The notes under the pieces: model-generated
Told to the model about the DNA's origin: nothing
Seen by the model: the letters and a program-made list of their open reading frames with translations, nothing else
Databases searched by the model: none
Shown: one piece after another, positions 59,328 through 64,000 of the stretch
Layout: each line of letters opens with the position of its first letter
Position numbering within the stretch: the first letter of the stretch is position 1
Made by a program: the position numbers and the translations under genes
NCBI GenBank assembly: GCA_041625575.1
Contig: JBFJTG010000002.1
Coordinates: 1 to 64,000, forward strand
DNA from: Litorivivens sp041625575
GTDB lineage: Bacteria > Pseudomonadota > Gammaproteobacteria > Pseudomonadales > Spongiibacteraceae
Reading direction: 5' to 3'
Length of the DNA: 64,000 nt

Positions 59328-60560
59328 ATGGCGACCTCAACCGCCTCCAAAACAGCGTCCAAAACCGCAACCTATGTCTGGCAAGGTATCGATAAAAAGG
59401 GGCAGAAGACACGCGGGGAAGTGTCTGCGGCCAACCCGACAGTCGTTAAGGTTCAGCTGAGAAAACAGGGCATCACGGCGAAAAGCGTCAAGAAAAAGGG
59501 AAAGCCGCTTTTTTCTTCAGCTAAAGCAATTACACCCATGGATATCGCGATATTTTCCCGGCAGATGGCGACCATGATGAAAGCCGGCGTACCGCTCATA
59601 CAAAGTTTTGAGATCGTCGCCGAAGGTGCCGACAACCCCACACTGCGCAAGCTCATCACTGAAATTCAAAACGATGTGGCTGCGGGCAACGGCTTCGCCA
59701 AGTCGCTGACTAAACATCCCAAACATTTCGATGATCTGTTTTGCAGTCTCGTGGATTCCGGCGAGCAATCAGGTACGCTCGAAACCATGCTGGATCGTGT
59801 TGCGACCTATAAAGAAAAATCCGAAGCCCTAAAGGCAAAAATCAAAAAGGCTATGAACTATCCGATAGCGGTCGTTTGCGTAGCCATTATCGTGACCGGT
59901 ATTTTGCTGGTCAAAGTCGTACCTCAATTTGCCACCACATTTGAGAGCTTTGGCTCGGAATTACCCGCTTTCACGCAGCTGGTCGTCGGCATGTCGGAAT
60001 GGATGCAAGACAATTGGTATATCTGCCTGGGGGTTATTGTTGCCAGCGCATATAGCTTCAAAGAGGCCCGAGCGCGATCGAAGACTTTTTCCGACAAAGT
60101 CGATGCCTTTGCCCTGAAAGCACCGGTCGTTGGCGATATTGTTAACAATGCCGTTGTCGCACGGTTTTCCCGCACCTTGGCGACAACCTTTGCGGCCGGT
60201 GTCCCGCTGGTCGACGCGCTGCAATCCGTCAGTGGTGCCGCCGGCAACGCTGTTTATAAAGAAGCAATTGACCGAATACGAATGGATGTGACCTCGGGCC
60301 AAAGCCTTTATATGTCGATTAAAATGACCGGCCTGTTTCCATCAATGCTCCTGCAAATGGTCTCGATTGGCGAGGAATCCGGCGCGCTCGACACCATGCT
60401 GGACAAGGTAGCGACCTACTATGAAGCAGAAGTTGATAATGCTGTTGACGGGCTCACGGCGCTGCTCGAACCTTTAATTATGTCAGTGCTTGGCATTTTG
60501 GTCGGCGGCTTAATGATTGCCATGTACCTCCCCATCTTCGCCATGGGCGCGGCTGTCTAA
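59328..60560 (+). CDS. pilC: Type IV pilus inner membrane platform protein PilC
   Basis: A 410-residue GspF-family protein with two homologous cytoplasmic domains (about 70-170 and 270-370) and three membrane helices. FSRQMATMMKAGVPLIQSFEIVAEG and its repeat FSRTLATTFAAGVPLVDALQSVSGAAGN are clear. Links PilB to pilin assembly. Starts 3 bases after pilB. Confidence 0.97.
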   Translation: MATSTASKTASKTATYVWQGIDKKGQKTRGEVSAANPTVVKVQLRKQGITAKSVKKKGKPLFSSAKAITPMDIAIFSRQMATMMKAGVPLIQSFEIVAEGADNPTLRKLITEIQNDVAAGNGFAKSLTKHPKHFDDLFCSLVDSGEQSGTLETMLDRVATYKEKSEALKAKIKKAMNYPIAVVCVAIIVTGILLVKVVPQFATTFESFGSELPAFTQLVVGMSEWMQDNWYICLGVIVASAYSFKEARARSKTFSDKVDAFALKAPVVGDIVNNAVVARFSRTLATTFAAGVPLVDALQSVSGAAGNAVYKEAIDRIRMDVTSGQSLYMSIKMTGLFPSMLLQMVSIGEESGALDTMLDKVATYYEAEVDNAVDGLTALLEPLIMSVLGILVGGLMIAMYLPIFAMGAAV

Positions 60561-60562
60561 AG

Positions 60563-61435
60563 ATGCCTGAAAATTTATATCTTACCTATTTTATTTGCTT
60601 TGTCGTATTTGCCGCTCTCGGCAGTTTTTTCAACGTCGTGATCTATCGTTTACCCCTGATGATGGAATCTATCTGGCGACGAGAATGCGAGCTGCTGCTA
60701 GAATCGGATTCGGGCGAACCAGCCGAGTCGGCAGAAGGGGCAAAATTCAACATTGCCATTCCAAACTCCCACTGCCCCCACTGCAAGGCCCCAATAAAAC
60801 CCTGGCAAAACATCCCTGTCCTGAGCTACCTGCTACTCAAAGGCCGCTGCGCAGTATGCAAAAAAGCGATCGGAATTAGATATCCTATCGTCGAGCTTGC
60901 TACGGCTCTACTCGGCGTTGGCTGCCTGGCTCTTTTTGGAGTCGGTGCCTATGGTTTTGCCACCGCGGGGTTGTGCTGGGTCTTGTTAATACTGACCGCC
61001 ATTGATATCGACCATCAGTTACTCCCGGATCAACTGACACTACCACTGCTGTGGGCAGGCCTATTATTAAGCGCCACCGGCATCAGCCAATTACCACTTC
61101 AGGATGCCGTTATTGGTGCCGCCGCAGGCTACCTAAGTCTATGGTCTGTGTACTGGCTGTTCAAACTCATTACGGGCAAAGAAGGCATGGGTTACGGCGA
61201 CTTCAAACTACTCGCCGCCCTAGGAGCCTGGATGGGCTGGCAGCAGCTGCCAGTCATTATTATTTGCTCTTCTCTGGTCGGCGCTATTCTCGGATCGCTG
61301 TACATGGCCATCAATAGATCGAAACGCGGGCAGGCCATCCCCTTTGGTCCCTACCTTGCCGGTGCAGGGCTTATTACACTTTTCTGGGGCGAATTAATCG
61401 TCGACAGCTACTTGCAGCTCGCCGGAATACGCTAA
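60563..61435 (+). CDS. pilD: Prepilin peptidase/N-methyltransferase PilD
   Basis: A 290-residue bifunctional aspartic peptidase that cleaves the prepilin leader and methylates the new N-terminal Phe. Zinc cysteines are C71, C74, C96 and C99; the catalytic aspartates lie in LTAIDIDHQLLPDQLTLP and GMGYGDFKLLAALGAW. Starts 2 bases after pilC and its stop overlaps coaE by one base. Would process PilA encoded at the left end of the window. Confidence 0.97.
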   Translation: MPENLYLTYFICFVVFAALGSFFNVVIYRLPLMMESIWRRECELLLESDSGEPAESAEGAKFNIAIPNSHCPHCKAPIKPWQNIPVLSYLLLKGRCAVCKKAIGIRYPIVELATALLGVGCLALFGVGAYGFATAGLCWVLLILTAIDIDHQLLPDQLTLPLLWAGLLLSATGISQLPLQDAVIGAAAGYLSLWSVYWLFKLITGKEGMGYGDFKLLAALGAWMGWQQLPVIIICSSLVGAILGSLYMAINRSKRGQAIPFGPYLAGAGLITLFWGELIVDSYLQLAGIR

Positions 61436-62046
61436 TGTATGTTGTTGGCCTAACCGGAGGCATCGGAAGCGGCAAATCGGCGGCATCAAATCGCTTTGAA
61501 ACCTGGGGCATTCAGGTGGTCGACGCCGACGTCGTCGCGCGGGATGTCGTGCGACCTGGCACGAAAGCGCTTGAAAGCATCACAAGTCACTTCGGCACGG
61601 CCATTCTTCTAGAGGACGGCAGTCTCGACCGCGCTGCGCTTCGGAAAATTATCTTTGAGTCCAGCCTGGAAAAAGCCTGGCTGGAAGCACTACTCCACCC
61701 TCTGATCGGTGACGAAACACTGCGTCAACTCGCCGAAGCCCAGAGCCCCTACGTGCTGTTTGTTTCACCCCTGATCGTCGAATCGGGGCAAAAGGCGCTG
61801 TGCCAGCGCTTATTGGTTATCGATGTACCAACGGAGATACAAATAGAGCGGACGATGGCGCGTGACAGCAATGATCGCTCCCAAGTACAGCGCATTATCG
61901 CATCACAGGCACGCAGAGAAGATCGCATCGCCCAGGCTGATGACGTCATTTGCAATGACTCGGGACTTGAAGCTCTGCATAAGGCTATCGACCACCACCA
62001 CCAACGTTATCTAAAACTCGCGAGCGAACATGCCAAGCTACATTAA
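61435..62046 (+). CDS. coaE: Dephospho-CoA kinase
   Basis: Last enzyme of CoA synthesis, 203 residues. P-loop GGIGSGKSA at residues 8-16, then ADVVARDVVRPGTKALESI and HPLIGDETLR are family segments. Located between pilD and yacG as in pseudomonads. Confidence 0.96.
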   Translation: MYVVGLTGGIGSGKSAASNRFETWGIQVVDADVVARDVVRPGTKALESITSHFGTAILLEDGSLDRAALRKIIFESSLEKAWLEALLHPLIGDETLRQLAEAQSPYVLFVSPLIVESGQKALCQRLLVIDVPTEIQIERTMARDSNDRSQVQRIIASQARREDRIAQADDVICNDSGLEALHKAIDHHHQRYLKLASEHAKLH

Positions 62047-62218
62047 TTGCCCCCATTGCAAAGCCAAAATAGAATGGCGGACCGACAACCCCAACCGACC
62101 GTTTTGCTCTGAACGCTGCAAAAATAAAGATTTTATCGCTTGGGCCAATGAAGAGCAGTCGATACCCGGTGACAGCAGTATTAGTGATGTATTTTCAGAA
62201 GATTTAGAGCAGCTTTAG
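62030..62218 (+). CDS. yacG: DNA gyrase inhibitor YacG
   Basis: A 62-residue zinc protein with ligands C7, C10, C26 and C30 (CPHC and FCSERCKNKDF) and an acidic tail ending VFSEDLEQL. It binds the GyrB C-terminal domain in E. coli. Its start overlaps coaE by 17 bases. Confidence 0.95.
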   Translation: MPSYINCPHCKAKIEWRTDNPNRPFCSERCKNKDFIAWANEEQSIPGDSSISDVFSEDLEQL

Positions 62219-62275
62219 CACAAACTAAAATCTGTGCACACATACGAAAGGAAAGTAACACTACTGAGAGGAAGG

Positions 62276-62701
62276 CTATAGTTCGCCGGCAGAGTTCAAG
62301 CGCTGTATTTCATCGACTATAAATTTATTTGCAGCGGGAAAATTGAGGTCTGCTAGCCCAGCCAAAGAACACCATTGAACGAGCTGCCCTTCTTGCCCGC
62401 TTGCCTCGCCATCAAAATCCAGCACCCACCAAATATCGAGCAGCACCTTTTTATCGCCGTAGTCGTGCTCAACCTTCATCATCGGCCGGGCTCGCCTGAC
62501 AACAAGCCCCAATTCTTCACGAAGCTCGCGCGTTAGCGCTTGCTCTGCCGACTCAGTATGTTCGAGCTTACCACCGGGAAACTCCCATAAACCGCCTTGA
62601 TGGGCATGTTGATGACGCCGGCTCAACAGTACCTGCCCATCCCTCATTATCACCCCGGCCGCAACATGAAGCGCAGCTTTCTCAGGAACGGTAATCGGCA
62701 T
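62276..62701 (-). CDS. mutT: 8-oxo-dGTP diphosphatase MutT
   Basis: A 141-residue Nudix hydrolase that removes 8-oxo-dGTP. The Nudix box GGKLEHTESAEQALTRELRE with ELGL is complete. ATG at 62701 (MPITVPEKAALHVAAGV) fits the family start and overlaps the end of argJ by 20 bases; the frame extends to 62776 but that would lengthen the overlap. Gene order secA-argJ-mutT is common in gammaproteobacteria. Confidence 0.93.
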   Translation of the reverse strand: MPITVPEKAALHVAAGVIMRDGQVLLSRRHQHAHQGGLWEFPGGKLEHTESAEQALTRELREELGLVVRRARPMMKVEHDYGDKKVLLDIWWVLDFDGEASGQEGQLVQWCSLAGLADLNFPAANKFIVDEIQRLNSAGEL

Positions 62702-63902
62702 TGATTCTGACGTAATCAAGGGACAGATCAGTGGTCCAGACCGTCTCTGTGGCAGCGCCCCGAGATAGACTGACACGAATCACAATATTTTCTTCGGCCA
62801 TTGCAGCCTGGCCCAGAGCCTCAGTATAAGACTCGGCAAGCCCTCCCTTCTCGGCAACGACAACGCCGTTAATTTCCACACCAACACTTTCTACATCGAG
62901 ATCGTCAATTCCGGCACGGCCCAGCGCTGCAAGGATTCGCCCCCAATTCGGATCGCTGGCGTAAAGGGCTGTTTTTACGAGAGGCGATTCTGCTATAGTA
63001 AAGGCCGCCTGCAAACATTCCTTCTCGCTACGCCCTTGGCTTACTTCCACGGTAACGAATTTAGTCGCACCTTCGCCGTCGCGAATAATGCCTTGAGCCA
63101 GCTCAATAAATACCTGTTCAAGGGCTTGCCGCAAGACGCGGTAATCAGCTGATTCGGTCGAAGTGATCAACTCGCCACCGGCTTTGCCGGTCGCGACGAG
63201 AACACAGGCATCATTGGTAGAAGTGTCGCCGTCAATCGTGATCCGATTGAAGGAGCAATTAACAAGCTCTTCGAGCATTTGTTGAAGCAGATCGCTTGCG
63301 ATGGGGGCATCTGTTGCTACGTAGCCAAGCATTGTCGCCATATTGGGCTTGATCATGCCGGCGCCTTTGGAGATACCCGTAATAGTGACCGTTCTTCCAC
63401 CACATTCAACTGACTTCGAACTAGCCTTGGGGCGCGTATCAGTCGTCATGATGCCGTGGGCAGCCGCCAACCAATTATTGTCGTCCAGCAAGCCTGGTAG
63501 CGTGGGCAATGCATTCGTTATCTTTTCAAGGGGCAGTCGCTCACCAATAACACCCGTCGAAAAAGGAAGTACCTCGTCAGGAGCACAGTGCATCAATTCC
63601 GCGACAGCCTTGCAGGTTTCCCGGGCAGCAAGCATTCCCTTGGTCCCGGTGCCGGCATTTGCGTTGCCGGTATTAACAAATAAATAACGCGGCGCCCGAC
63701 CTGCCAAATGTTCTCGCGCAACATGAACCGGTGCGGCGCAAAATCGGTTCTGGGTGAACACGGCCGCGACGGTCGAGCCTTGCGCGATCTCAAACAACAC
63801 CAGATCTTTTCGCCCTGGACGTTTTATGCCGGCACTGCCTATCGCAATACGCACACCATTTACAGGTAATAAATCAGGTAATTCTGCTGGTCCAACTGCC
63901 AT
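62682..63902 (-). CDS. argJ: Glutamate N-acetyltransferase/amino-acid acetyltransferase ArgJ
   Basis: A 406-residue bifunctional enzyme of arginine synthesis (ornithine acetyltransferase). The autocatalytic cleavage site is in IKPNMATMLGYVATDA, where the Thr of ATML becomes the nucleophile and new N-terminus of the beta chain. ITIDGDTSTNDACVL and DPNWGRILAALGRAG are conserved. Starts 3 bases downstream of the secA stop codon. Confidence 0.96.
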   Translation of the reverse strand: MAVGPAELPDLLPVNGVRIAIGSAGIKRPGRKDLVLFEIAQGSTVAAVFTQNRFCAAPVHVAREHLAGRAPRYLFVNTGNANAGTGTKGMLAARETCKAVAELMHCAPDEVLPFSTGVIGERLPLEKITNALPTLPGLLDDNNWLAAAHGIMTTDTRPKASSKSVECGGRTVTITGISKGAGMIKPNMATMLGYVATDAPIASDLLQQMLEELVNCSFNRITIDGDTSTNDACVLVATGKAGGELITSTESADYRVLRQALEQVFIELAQGIIRDGEGATKFVTVEVSQGRSEKECLQAAFTIAESPLVKTALYASDPNWGRILAALGRAGIDDLDVESVGVEINGVVVAEKGGLAESYTEALGQAAMAEENIVIRVSLSRGAATETVWTTDLSLDYVRINADYRS

Positions 63903-63905
63903 TGA

Positions 63906-64000
63906 TTACGCGCCCAATCGACCGTGACAATGCTTGTATTTTTTACCGGAGCCACAAGGACAGTGCTCGTTTCGACCGACCTTGCGCTCATCACGAACGA
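63906..64000 (-). CDS. secA: SecA, C-terminal end only (runs off the window)
   Basis: The final 30 residues show the zinc-binding tail RNEHCPCGSGKKYKHCHGRL of the preprotein translocase ATPase SecA, with the C-x-C-x8-CH ligands, which binds SecB and phospholipid. The rest of the gene lies beyond the window. Followed by argJ after 3 bases. Confidence 0.93.
   Translation of the reverse strand, partial: VRDERKVGRNEHCPCGSGKKYKHCHGRLGA

Overview
The window looks like chromosomal DNA of a marine-type gammaproteobacterium. Type IV pilus genes of the Pseudomonas kind, plsB, sthA, fabV, miaE, an AlgP-like basic protein and a DUF1244 protein sit beside a large block of acyl-CoA catabolism. The overall mix recalls Spongiibacteraceae/Cellvibrionales relatives; that placement is inference from gene content and no rRNA is present. 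No tRNA, rRNA, CRISPR array, transposase or prophage was seen.

Layout. 0-0.6 kb: 5' end of pilA with an apparent sigma-54 promoter, then a small conserved-type protein. 0.7-11.4 kb: housekeeping and lipid genes (CoA transferase, sthA, epimerase, methyltransferase, PAP2 phosphatase behind a Pho-box-like repeat, plsB with two exported partners, a Bcr/CflA exporter). 11.4-27.8 kb: a minus-strand block that corresponds gene by gene to the steroid C/D-ring (HIP) pathway known from Mycobacterium and Comamonas: fadD3, two Lrp/AsnC regulators, ipdA, ipdB, ipdC, echA20, fadE31-like, a partner acyl-CoA dehydrogenase, fadA6, an SDR, a YfaZ porin, another dehydrogenase, fadE30, ipdF and a second thiolase, ending in a terminator. 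GTAG-headed REP palindromes fill many of its gene junctions, and a TGCGTA motif recurs at its two promoter regions.

27.9-34.7 kb: alanine dehydrogenase, an MBL hydrolase, a MATE exporter, fabV, miaE and a coupled glycosyltransferase-like gene. 34.9-46.8 kb: an accessory set that looks built for uptake and modification of a lipophilic compound: TonB receptor, KstD-like flavoprotein, an unknown 374-residue protein, MaoC and NTF2-fold proteins, sulfotransferase, SDR, ketopantoate-reductase-like protein and a eukaryote-like P450. Together with the C/D-ring genes it suggests growth on steroids or similar terpenoids, but no A/B-ring (kstD/hsaC type) cluster is inside the window.

47-57.4 kb: small conserved proteins, the three-gene pntAA-pntAB-pntB transhydrogenase, a histone-like Lys/Ala protein, an epimerase, carbonic anhydrase, DUF3014 protein and a GlxA-type regulator. 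57.6-64 kb: pilB-pilC-pilD-coaE-yacG, facing mutT-argJ-secA. Several gene starts are taken downstream of the longest possible reading frame where a better ribosome-binding site or family alignment supports it; these choices are stated in each entry.
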